A DNA stretch of 64,000 nt from NCBI GenBank assembly GCA_928212115.1, contig CAKMRJ010005634.1:177380791-177444790 (forward strand), read 5' to 3'. Of the stretch, positions 47,021 to 55,909 are shown piece after piece; the stretch's first letter is position 1, and every line of letters starts with the position of its first letter. A model generated the notes under the pieces. It was not told the DNA's origin and made no database searches. It worked only from the letters and a program-made list of their open reading frames with translations. Made by a program: the position numbers and the translations under genes. The DNA is from Lactuca virosa. Lineage: Eukaryota > Streptophyta > Magnoliopsida > Asterales > Asteraceae.

Positions 47021-47925
47021 TCTTTTGGGAGATATTCAAGATAGTTGATCTAAAGTCCTTAATATAACACCCAATATGAAATATTAAGGCTAGGATCCAA
47101 CAACCTATTTATAACTGGAAGAGGGATGCCGTAATCCGAGTTATAAAATAGTTGAAGGTAGGTAAATGACGATTTACCAATTTCCACCATGAAAAACGAA
47201 ATAATGTATTAGGTTTTTAATTGGATTTGAAACTCCTAGATCTTTTGAGATTCATTGAACTTTTCAATGGCATGTTTCAATCTCGAGTGTGCCCTTCAGG
47301 TTTTGTGACTGGGATGCCGAGGATCACAAAACAAGGTGTGAAGTAACCATGCAAATATACTTGGTACCCTTAATATTTACCCCTCAATCGATGTGCCGGT
47401 TAACCACACGAGCTCCACCGATACTATGATAAATATTAAGTTACCCTTTGCCTACTTTGTTAAATCCAGGTTAGTGTGCCGGTTAACCACACACGCTCCA
47501 CTAACGGTTTAAACAAAGTGCAAAGTGTAATTTCATGGATTAGCACCTTATTCACATTTTCCTAAGTAACTAAGATTGGGAATTTATAAGTGTTTAGTTA
47601 CTTAGTATTTATCATTAATACTTTTAATGAAGGGAGAATTATAGTCCTTGTCCTACCCGTTCGGCTAACGACCCTCCACCAGTCAAGGAAGCGGTGGGTG
47701 AGAGTGGACACCCATTAAACTGCCATTTTATAGGCAGTAACCTTATACCCCCCTTATAGACCGGCTTCGTGAATGAGGCCTACTAACGGTAAGACTGACT
47801 TGCTCTTATACATATATTTATTATTAACTTATAATACTATAAAGTATAAGGGTTGAATTTTAACTTTTAAAATTCTAAGGGCTAACTTGGAATTAAAGTA
47901 TTCATGGGGAAAACTTTACAAATTC

Positions 47926-47947
47926 CAAAAATTGAGGGCAAGTTTTG
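47926..47947 (-). other. D leader hairpin a
   Basis: CAAAAATTG/CAAGTTTTG around AGGG, one mismatch in nine pairs; matches hairpin 1 of C. Confidence 0.55.
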
Positions 47948-48023
47948 AAAATATTCAAAACTAATTAATTCCATAACTTATGTGTTTAAAGTAGTTTTAA
48001 TTAAAAAAAAACTCTTCAAGTTT

Positions 48024-48045
48024 CATAACTTGAGGACAAGTTATG
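48024..48045 (-). other. D leader hairpin b
   Basis: CATAACTTG/CAAGTTATG, nine perfect pairs around AGGA. Confidence 0.7.
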
Positions 48046-48150
48046 GAAGACTTTAACCTAATAAAAGAATGTAACTTTTCTTTATTTTTGTAACTTATGG
48101 AACTAATTAAGGTTACACATTTTATCATTTAATGAAGTGACTCTTGAACC

Positions 48151-48176
48151 TCCATAACTTGAGGACAAGTTATGGA
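48151..48176 (-). other. D leader hairpin c
   Basis: TCCATAACTTG/CAAGTTATGGA, eleven perfect pairs around AGGA; matches hairpin 2 of C. Confidence 0.7.
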
Positions 48177-48271
48177 GTCATAAAACCATTTAATGAGGAC
48201 AAGACTCTTCATTTTTGTAACCATTGCCAACTTTTTATGAGTTTTATGAAACTTAAATGTGACTTTTCATA

Positions 48272-48289
48272 TAACTTGAGGACAAGTTA
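48272..48289 (-). other. D leader hairpin d
   Basis: TAACTTG/CAAGTTA, seven perfect pairs around AGGA. Confidence 0.6.
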
Positions 48290-48486
48290 CAAAAACACAT
48301 TTTAGAATCAACTCTTAGATTAAAATGGATTGAAACACATAATCAATTAACTTTTCTATTAATCTAATAAACTCATATGAACAAAGATAATTCACATCAA
48401 AAAAAATTTCAAGTAATTAGCATAACTTTTAAACTAATACAATTCGATTTTTCAGCTAATTTTGCAAGTATAATAAGAAAACAAAA

Positions 48487-48503
48487 CCTGGCTCTGATAC
48501 CAC
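48487..48503 (-). other. D primer-binding site
   Basis: Minus strand TGGTATCAGAGCCAGG directly inside the 5' LTR, as in C. Confidence 0.9.
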
Positions 48504-49258
48504 TGATGGGTTTTGAGCATTCTAACACTCCTAAGTGTACATGCAACCCTAAATACCTTGGATCTATGTTTTCTCTATTATACATGCAATTATGAACTTT
48601 CCAAGGTATTACCCATCTAGCATACAATACTTGATACTTGGGTAATCAAATGGATAGAATACATACCTTTGTTTGATGTAGCTTGTCTCCATGAAGCTTG
48701 AGTGCCTAGTGCCCTAAGTGTGACACCTCAAATGGTTCACACAACACCAAATGCACATGGAATGACTTGAGAGAAATGGAACACTCCTTGAAATCGTCTA
48801 GCCCTCATATTCACACATTAGTGCACGATTTCTTGAGCCATGAGATTCTTTTATATGGTGGCTATTAGGGTTACACCATGTAACTCATAACTTTACCCAT
48901 TCCTTATGCTCCATGGATTTTAACCTCCATGGAGTATCCATGGGTCACCCCATGGACTTAGTCCAACATAAGGAATCTTGGATCACAAGCCCACATATAT
49001 AAGAATGAATGATTTACACAATCAACCCATATATTTAATTAGTCTCCTTTTGATCACTTAATTAATTCCAAATTAATTCAATACTAATTAAATAACCTTA
49101 TTAATATATTAGATCGTATAATATATTAACCAACCTTAAGTGCTATTTCTCTCATTATAGTCTATCCAAATGCATGATGCCATGCAACCCAAATGGACCA
49201 TGCCGGGTCGGGTCAAGTCTTACCAATTATAGTTATGGACTTAGACATTAATCCAACA
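48504..49258 (-). repeat. D 5' LTR
   Basis: 755 bp. A minus-strand CATATAAAA box at about 48849-48857 is the likely TATA. It is about 99% identical to 41873-42633 by eye apart from a 6-base gap near 49078. Confidence 0.9.
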
Positions 49259-49263
49259 TTAAC

Positions 49264-50268
49264 ATGCTCTAATATCTTCAAATTAACAAAAATATTTTAC
49301 TCAAAATAAGTTCTTTAAGTAAAACTTCAATTAGTTGATAAAATCCAAACAAGCTCTTAGATTAGATCACTAATAAACTTTAAGTTCAAACAATTAATAC
49401 CAACAATGTCCAAATTCTATCATAAGCTCGGGAATATGAACATCCAATCTTTGATTACACTAATTTTGATTCCGTTTAAACTAACTAAGTGCTTGTTACC
49501 AACATCAAATCATAAATCATATACGAATTTAATAATTTGACTAACAAGAATGACATGAACCCTAATTTCATTGATCAAGTGAAATTGAACATATAATGAA
49601 TATCAAATCAAAGATTACTAGATAAAAACATGAAATAAAGTTCACATCATAGTCTAACAACAAGTGTTTAAGGATCTAGAACCGGAAATGAAAGGAAAAG
49701 TAAGCCACACATGGCTAAATCAAAACACGAATTCAACAAGTTTAATCCTTAAACAAACTTACAAAATGCGAAAATTAATGTTTCCAAAGTGCTAAAGGAT
49801 GACAAAGTATGTGAAAATCGTCCCTTCAAAGTTCTTGGTCGAAGTTCTATCCGAAAATGGCCAAGAAACTCCTTAAAACGGAAGTTGGAAAAACCAAGTA
49901 AACTGTCGGCAACATTTTACACCCTCGGAATGATTCAACGGCCTCATTCCATGACCGTGGAATGGTAAGGCTTGGCATTCCACGACTGTGGAATGCTCTG
50001 AATAGGCTTTCACTTCCATATTTCTCGTTTTCTTCAATCTTGCTCTGATTCTTCTGAAATTTTGCAAAGAGCTTCCCTCGAACATCCTAAGCATGCCCAA
50101 ATTATCAAACGCCCCTGAAACATCCACAAAAATTGGTGAAAAGTAGATTGATCCTCGAAAATGTCCCGAAAATGTAAAATGCATGCAAAGTTATACTAAA
50201 ATGCAAATATGATGCTATGAATAAACATGAAATAGACCTATGAAAAGGTGCAACTTATGCACCTAACA
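49264..50268 (-). repeat. W first part, with ATTCC palindromes
   Basis: AT-rich LTR sequence with no gene. CATTCCATGACCGTGGAATG (49945-49964) and ATTCCACGACTGTGGAAT (49977-49994) are imperfect palindromes with arms of 8 or more bases placed 30 bases apart. The strand is set by TGTTAGGTGC at the minus-strand start. Confidence 0.5.
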
Positions 50269-50273
50269 AGCCT

Positions 50274-51852
50274 ATAATGTTTTAGGGTTTCCTTCATATT
50301 TAAATCTCTAATATCGGATTTAGGGCTTCATTTCTAGCCTCTATCACCCTCTAGAACCTTAAAGAAAACCCTAGTACCCTCCTCTTCATTTGTAAGCTTA
50401 TTCTTGGTGTTTTGGTGCTATTGGAAGAAAGAAGAAGGCCCTTGTTCTGTAGAGAGCCTCTTAGCAAGCTTACAATTTGTACTTGAGCCAGTTTTGGACC
50501 ATTGTAAGTGTTCAATAACCAAACTCTATGTTGTTAGCTTCTAAATCTAGGCTTCTTGTCCCTTTTTCTTCATGTTGTTGAAGTTTGGATGGAAGGATTC
50601 CATAAAGTTGGCAACTTTATGGGTCCTTGAGGTCCCTTGAGTGTTATATATGATGGATTAGAAGTTTGGCTAAGTTTTGAAGACATTCATATGATTGTGG
50701 TTCCATTTCTTCATCATTTTGGCATAATAAGATATCAAGACAAGAATTGGAGATGCATGTCTATAGAGCATCGATTTTTAGGATCATTTTGGAGTAAGAA
50801 GGAGCTCTAGAAAGTTGGAATGGATGGCTTAAAGGAATAAGGGTTGAATGCATTAAGTTTTCCCGGCGTGCTGTAGTCATGACGTGACCATATGGAGGTC
50901 AAGACGTGACGATGACTTTTCCCGCTTGTTTTGGATGGACTCTGTCACGACGTTGGGGCATGGCTATCATGATGTGACAATGGTTTTGAACACGACTAAG
51001 TTGTTCGAATCTGGATTTTTGGATCGGAGCTGAGTTGTTTGCTACGACGTGACCATGGGCTGGTCACGACGTGAGTATCGGCTGTTAACTTTGGTTGTTG
51101 ACTTTGACCTCGACCATTGACTTTTGACATGGGTTGACTTTTTGGTCAAATTTCAAGTTGTAAAAGGTGGACTAAGGGTTTACCTTGTGTGGTTTTAGTA
51201 GGAAGTGTTTAGCACCCGTTCGTTGGCTATGATAGTTGTTAGCTGTTGATTAAGTCAGCAAGGTGTGTCTTCTCACTATACTATGTGGGATGCTAATTGT
51301 CTTTGTGATACTTGCATGGAAGACTAGGTGGTGGCCCCTGTCATATGTATGAAAGACTGGGTGGTGACTCCTAGCAATTGTATGCAAGACCAGGGTATGG
51401 CCCCAACAGTTATATGTAGGGTGCTAGTCGTCTTTGTGATGCTTGCATGGAAGACCAGGAAGTGGGTCTTGGCACTTGTAGGTAAGACCATGATTTGGCT
51501 CCTGGTGTGACAATGAAAGACCATGATTTGGCTTATGGCTGATAGTGACAGTAAAACTATGGTTAACCCATAGCATTCCCTATCTTCTGTATGGTATGTG
51601 GTATTTTGGGGAACTCACTATGATTTGTGCTTACGATTTAATGGTTTAACATTTTCAGGTACTTCTAGTTCCAAAGGGAATGGTCCGGCTTGACTGCACA
51701 ACATCCTTTGATGGCTTTTCCGCACAAACTGTTATTGTTTTACTCTGATGTTTGAAAGATACATTTTACTCTGATTGGTTTTGGAACAAATGGTTGTATA
51801 GATTTGATGGTTTAAAAATGAAAATTTTAGTTGGTATTTCTGGGACGTTACA
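50274..51852 (+). repeat. Right half of V LTR
   Basis: The piece continues V after W and ends GGGACGTTACA. It holds GTCA(C/T)GACGTGAC-type sites at about 50876, 50898, 50944 and 51063, TTGAC-type W-boxes at 51085-51150, and short tandem GGAAGACCAGG/TGGCTCCTG-like repeats at 51320-51540. No coding sequence. Confidence 0.65.
51320..51545 (+). repeat. Short tandem repeats in V
   Basis: Five to six degenerate units of about 40 bases, built on GTATG(A/C)AAGACC and GGTGGTGGCCCC-like words, occupy the place where A has its GATGGTTGA array. Confidence 0.5.
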
Positions 51853-52298
51853 ATAATTCCTGTATTAATGACATTGGACCATTTTTGTAATGTTTTGTTA
51901 TTAAAGGTATAGTTATAGTTTATATCCTAATGTTGCCATTATGACATATTTGGTCCCTATACTAATGTAATGTTTACATGTGAAGGATGTGGTGACATAA
52001 TTTGATTACATAAGGGACTAACAGTTTCTCTTTGATATTTGCACTCTCAGTTGCAATTTATTGTTTCTCTTTGGTTCTCTCACCCTCACGTTCAAGAAAA
52101 AAACATCACAAAAGAGAATGGATTGCCAAGTGTCCATCATATTTTTAAGTATCCTTATAGATTCGGTGGAATAATCATCATAACATCAACATTTTTCACC
52201 GTCACTCCAAATTCACACTAAATATCATGTGTTTTTTTCACGTTTGATGTGGAAGTGTATTGAATTGAATGAAAAATCGATTTGAATGACAGTATATA

Positions 52299-52316
52299 GA
52301 GAGAGAGAGAGAGAGA
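52299..52316. repeat. (GA)n microsatellite
   Basis: About nine GA units in a row. Confidence 0.9.
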
Positions 52317-52689
52317 ATTCATATATTTTTTTTAAATTTAATGAATTAAAAAATAAAAATAAACTGTATATTTGTCATTTCACAAACATTTAATAAAATT
52401 TGTTAACAAAGTTAAACATAAAAACTGATGTTATAAAATTCAAAGTCGAATTATTCAATGAAAAAGGTTTACCGGCATTTGTATTAAAAAAATAATAATA
52501 ATAAATACAGAAATCCGCAAAATTTTGTTCTAAATACATAAGCTTGTACATTTTGGAGGACTTAAAAATTACTTACCATTTAAAATCATATGTTGCAATA
52601 ACTAGATAAAATTTAACAACACTTGCATTTGAAAAAAATAAAATTAAAACACAAATAATTACATAAACAGTAATTCAACATTATTTGCA

Positions 52690-52960
52690 ACGTATGGAAT
52701 TTTGATTCTGTCGTGGGTTCGAATTCACTGTGTTCTAACTCCTAACCATAGACCTCACTGCTTACTGCCGCTTTTATTTGAGAACGTACGACTTCTAGGG
52801 AAAGCACGTGTTAAACCAATGGTCACAACACTAAACACGCAAACAATAGCGGACTGGACGCGTGTTATGGCCGGGGACAACGTTGTCATTGTCAATCCAC
52901 GTGGCACACTCCCATTCGTTCTCTCCAAACGTCGGTAACCCATCTATCTCAACTTGCCAC
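52690..52960 (+). other. GC-richer island with two G-boxes and a short ORF
   Basis: About 270 bases stand out from AT-rich surroundings. The plus strand is open at 52702-52938 (78 residues, C-terminal part ADWTRVMAGDNVVIVNPRG). I do not recognise this protein, so it may be chance or a relic exon. CACGTG occurs at 52805-52810 and 52898-52903, with CCAAT near 52815, which would also fit an old promoter. No downstream gene is visible. Confidence 0.35.
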
Positions 52961-53394
52961 TTGTTTCATTTATGACTCCCCTTCCAGCTTGGCCTAACCA
53001 CCTAAACCAGTCCCTACGCTACCTATGACTGTTCCTGGTCAAAGGGTAAAAAATATAATTTACTTATTCAAATAATTTATAACAAGTAGCTTATTTATTT
53101 ATTTATTTATTTTTGTGTGTTTATAAACGCTTATAAGGTACATGAAGAAAAAGGGTTTCTGGTTTCGATAAGATGGCTGGTTTCATCCTTATCATAAATG
53201 CTATATTTGACCTTATCCTTTAAGGTAAAAGGCAATAGAGTTCGTACCTAATAAGTTTTGCAAATTATATCTTTATTTATCACATGTTTTATTATTTATA
53301 AGTTTTGCAAATTAGATATTTATTTAACACATGTTTTACTATTTAAAGATAATAACTTAAAACAGAAAAATATTTTTTGATTTGTATATATAAT

Positions 53395-54545
53395 TTGTAT
53401 TGAGTTTTTTTCATCTAATACTTACCTATTTAACTTGTTGAAACTGTATATATTCAATATTTATGATCGATTACTCCAATTAAGTGGATACATGACTTAA
53501 TAGGATAATAAATTTATTATTTTCTACACATTTAATCATTATATTTTTTGTTGCAAAATAGTCATTGTCGTTTTTATACACATTAATATTTATGATTGAT
53601 TTTTCAGGTTTTGCTAACGGCATCTTACGTGGGACAAACATTAATGAAATGTTTGGGGCTGTTGATGCTTTTGACAACCGTGAACTTGACTGCTTGTTGT
53701 TTAGGTCTTGTGGTTTGGTTTAGGTCATGTGTTCCGAACATCGCAACTTCTTTATACGATCTCGTATTTTAACAATCTTTATATCCACTCGTATTTAAGT
53801 TACTACTACTTTTGTTTCCATTGCTCTCGTCCAAAAGTGATATACATTTACTTACCATCGTTATATCAACACGTTATTTATGAAAGTATGTATGAACGTT
53901 TTTTTATCAAGTTGTGAGTAAAATATATTACTTTTTAACGCTAATAAGGGGAGTAATCTAAAGTAATATATTTTTACTTACGATTTTTATATCCACATAT
54001 TATTCATGATTCGTTGTACTACTAATAAAAAAACGGCATATATACATTCATAAACAACACGTGGATATAAAGATCATAACTAAAAAATATATTACCTTTT
54101 AAAGGGAGTAATTTAAACGAAATTTGTAGTAGACTCAAATACGAACGAATGTATATAAAGATCGTTAAAATATGAGATTCTATGAAGAGGTTACGACGTT
54201 TAGAACACATGACATAAGCCCAACCACAATACCTAAACAACCAAGCAGTCGAGGCCGCGATGACCATAATCATCAAGAACCTCAAACACTGCATTAATGA
54301 TTGTCTTACGAAGGATGACGTGAACAAAACCTGAAAACCTCGTCATAAATACTAAATTTGTACAAAAACAACAAGAACTTATTTTGCAACAAAAAAATAA
54401 GAACTAAATATGTACAAAGTGAGAAATATATTACCATATTAAGTCATTTTCCCGACTTACCTGGAGTAGCCGGTGATAAAGACTGAATGTGTAGAGTTTA
54501 AACAAGTTGAAGGGTTAAATGTGGATGGAAAAAACTCAATGACCA
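53395..54545. repeat. Diverged 0.5-kb inverted repeat (foldback)
   Basis: The left arm (about 53395-53908) and the right arm (about 54025-54545, reversed) align end to end at roughly 70-75% identity by eye. Anchor pairs include TTTTTGTTGCAAAATA at 53545 and inverted at 54385, TTTTCAGGTTTTG at 53603 and inverted near 54325, and GTCATGTGTTC at 53724 and inverted near 54205. The loop of about 115 bases holds a third copy of the arm tail (TTTATATCCACATATTATTCATGA). No TSD was found; the right end abuts LTR X2. It could be a foldback or MITE-like element, or an inverted duplication. Confidence 0.65.
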
Positions 54546-54549
54546 AATG

Positions 54550-54725
54550 TGTGACATCCCCTACTTTTCATAACCGAAAAAACTTTTTTTTATGCTTTCA
54601 AAACCATATTATTTTTGTTTGCGGAAATCCCAGTACAATAAAACATTTTGCAGAAACTGTCTTGTTTAATTAAAATATCTTGAGTAAAGATGTTTTAAAA
54701 TAGAAAAATATTAAGGATGTCATAA
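54550..54725 (-). repeat. X2: start of a gypsy-type LTR, truncated
   Basis: TGTGACATCCCC opens a 176-base LTR-like fragment that is cut by Y. The strand is taken from similarity of layout to Y and E and is uncertain. The rest of X2 should lie beyond the window. Confidence 0.4.
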
Positions 54726-55909
54726 TGTAACCACCCAAAACTCAAGGTAAATTTTTTTTGTTTTTCAAAACAAACCCAAAACCTTAATATTTTACAAAAC
54801 ATAGTTTCCAAAAGTCAAAATCACAAATCAGAGTTTCCCAAAACACAATATCACAAAATCCGAAGGTTGTGCACGATCAAACCTTCGCCTTTCCCCTATC
54901 CTTTGAAGTGCCTGAAACCACAACCAACAAACTGTAAGCCAAAGCTTAGTGAGTCCCCCCAAAGTACCACACACAAACCAAACAAATAACAACATGCATA
55001 ATATTAGCCTTCAACCTGAATGGACCGCCTCGCAGGGCCTACAGCCTATCTGGAACGCTCTCCGAGCCTTCGGCCTGGCTGGACCGCCTCTCGGGTCTTC
55101 AGCCTATCCGGACCTCCTCGAGTATCTTGGCCTTAAGCACAAAGCATGACCGCCTCAACCCAATAATCATAAGAAGTTGACATATACAATAACAATCAAT
55201 AACCAACAAGTATAGGTAATTATATAAATATACCAATCTAACACATACTCAGTGAACACAGGTAATTATACAGATCTACCAGTCTAACGCTTACTCAGTG
55301 AACACATGTAATCATACAGATCTGATAGTCTAATACATAACCAACATAAAATCAATTTAATATACTTGGATACATAATCCAGTGGGCCGACATTCGTGAC
55401 TTCAACCCACAAGTATGATGAGGAAAACTCACCTTACAGTCTGAAAGGTAGCAGAAATGAATGTTGATCTGAATGCCAACTCTGCAGGTCACATATACAA
55501 AAAACAGTGACCTACTCTCAATCTACTGCTCATAATACCCAAAATACCCCTATGTCAAACTTGGTAAAAGTCAACGATCAATGGTCAAAAATCAAAGTCA
55601 ACTCTAGCTGGTCGTCACGTCGCGGCCATCGCTGGCCACGTCGTGGAAGTAATGCGATAAAACAGACGGTTCTATCCCAGTCGTCACACCGTGGCGACCT
55701 AAGGCCACACCGTGGGCACTGGGTTCCAAACAACTTAATTGGTTAAGTTGTTTTCTTTGATTTTAAGAGCTCCAAAGCTCAGATATGGTCCATTCCATTG
55801 TCTAAATGGATAAAGTTTCCAACTTTATCCTTTAAGACCTTCCAAGATGTAAAGATCTCAACCTAGGTCAAAAAAAGAGGTGAAAACACATCATGACTTA
55901 ATCAATTAA
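54726..55909 (-). repeat. Y: gypsy LTR, interrupted by E
   Basis: Y begins TGTAACCACCC after CATAA. It holds degenerate GGCC-rich tandem repeats at 55015-55150, TCAAAGTCAAC W-box complements at 55555-55605 and palindromic sites CCACGTCGTGG and CACACCGTGGC at 55611-55720. Compared with LTR E it stops mid-way at 55909 where E starts, so E is inserted in it. Confidence 0.55.
55611..55720 (-). promoter_or_regulatory. Palindrome cluster in Y
   Basis: CGTCACGTCGCGGCC, GGCCACGTCGTGG, CACACCGTGGCGACC and GGCCACACCGTGGGC form two pairs of related sites with CACG/CGTG half-sites. Confidence 0.4.

Larger units (their letters stand above)
47030..48486 (-). other. D leader with repeated hairpins
   Basis: The leader is homologous to the C leader, including CCACACACGCTCCAC blocks near 47405 and 47485 and the TTCGGCTAACGACCCTCCACC segment. 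It carries four copies of the hairpin unit at 47926, 48024, 48151 and 48272. No coding sequence. Confidence 0.7.
41873..49258 (-). mobile_element. D: copia element with young LTRs and decayed body
   Basis: TTAAC flanks it at 41868-41872 and 49259-49263. The LTRs are 761 and 755 bp and begin TGATGGGTTTTGAGC like those of C. They differ from each other by about eight substitutions and one 6-base gap. The 5.9-kb internal region is colinear with C, with an iMet primer-binding site, leader, gag, pol remnants and a polypurine tract, but no domain can be read for long. The body therefore looks older than the LTR pair, as for a non-autonomous copy mobilised by a relative. Confidence 0.88.
1487..50268 (-). 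mobile_element. W: solo LTR (Athila-like?), split by A and D
   Basis: Read on the minus strand the element opens TGTTAGGTGCATAAG at 50268 and closes ACCACCAAATA at 1487. Its own sequence is about 1.33 kb in three pieces: 50268-49264, 41867-41593 and 1546-1487. The middle piece contains a GTGGATCGACCCTG box like the one near the 3' end of Athila-type LTRs, which is the reason for the lineage guess. The possible TSD is imperfect (AGCCC at 1482-1486, AGCCT at 50269-50273), so the left boundary could be off by a few bases. No internal domain is present, so I call a solo LTR. Confidence 0.5.
1287..51852 (+). mobile_element. V: solo gypsy LTR, split by nested insertions
   Basis: V begins TGTAACACACGTC and ends GGGACGTTACA, near-inverted ends of the kind seen in the other chromovirus-type LTRs here. 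ATAAT flanks it on both sides as a 5-bp TSD. Only about 1.8 kb is V itself (1287-1486 and 50274-51852), a length close to the 1.8-kb LTR of element A. No primer-binding site or internal region accompanies it, so a solo LTR left by LTR-LTR recombination is the simplest reading. Both halves carry the same GTCACGACGTGAC palindromes, which supports joining them. Everything from 1487 to 50273 is later insertion. Confidence 0.65.
51858..53394 (+). other. Copia X LTR continuation and unassigned AT-rich DNA
   Basis: The first part should be the rest of the Copia X LTR, since ATAAT rejoins it after V, but I cannot fix its end. The remainder is AT-rich with microsatellites: (GA)n at 52299-52316, (AAT)n near 52490 and (ATTT)n near 53095. 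No gene is recognised. A more GC-rich island at about 52690-52960 is listed separately. Confidence 0.5.

Noticed and set aside
53608..53770. Possible exon after TTTTCAG, coding a hydrophobic segment
   Set aside because: The inverted copy at about 54325-54160 does not keep the same reading frame, so protein conservation is not supported; the region is better described as an inverted repeat.
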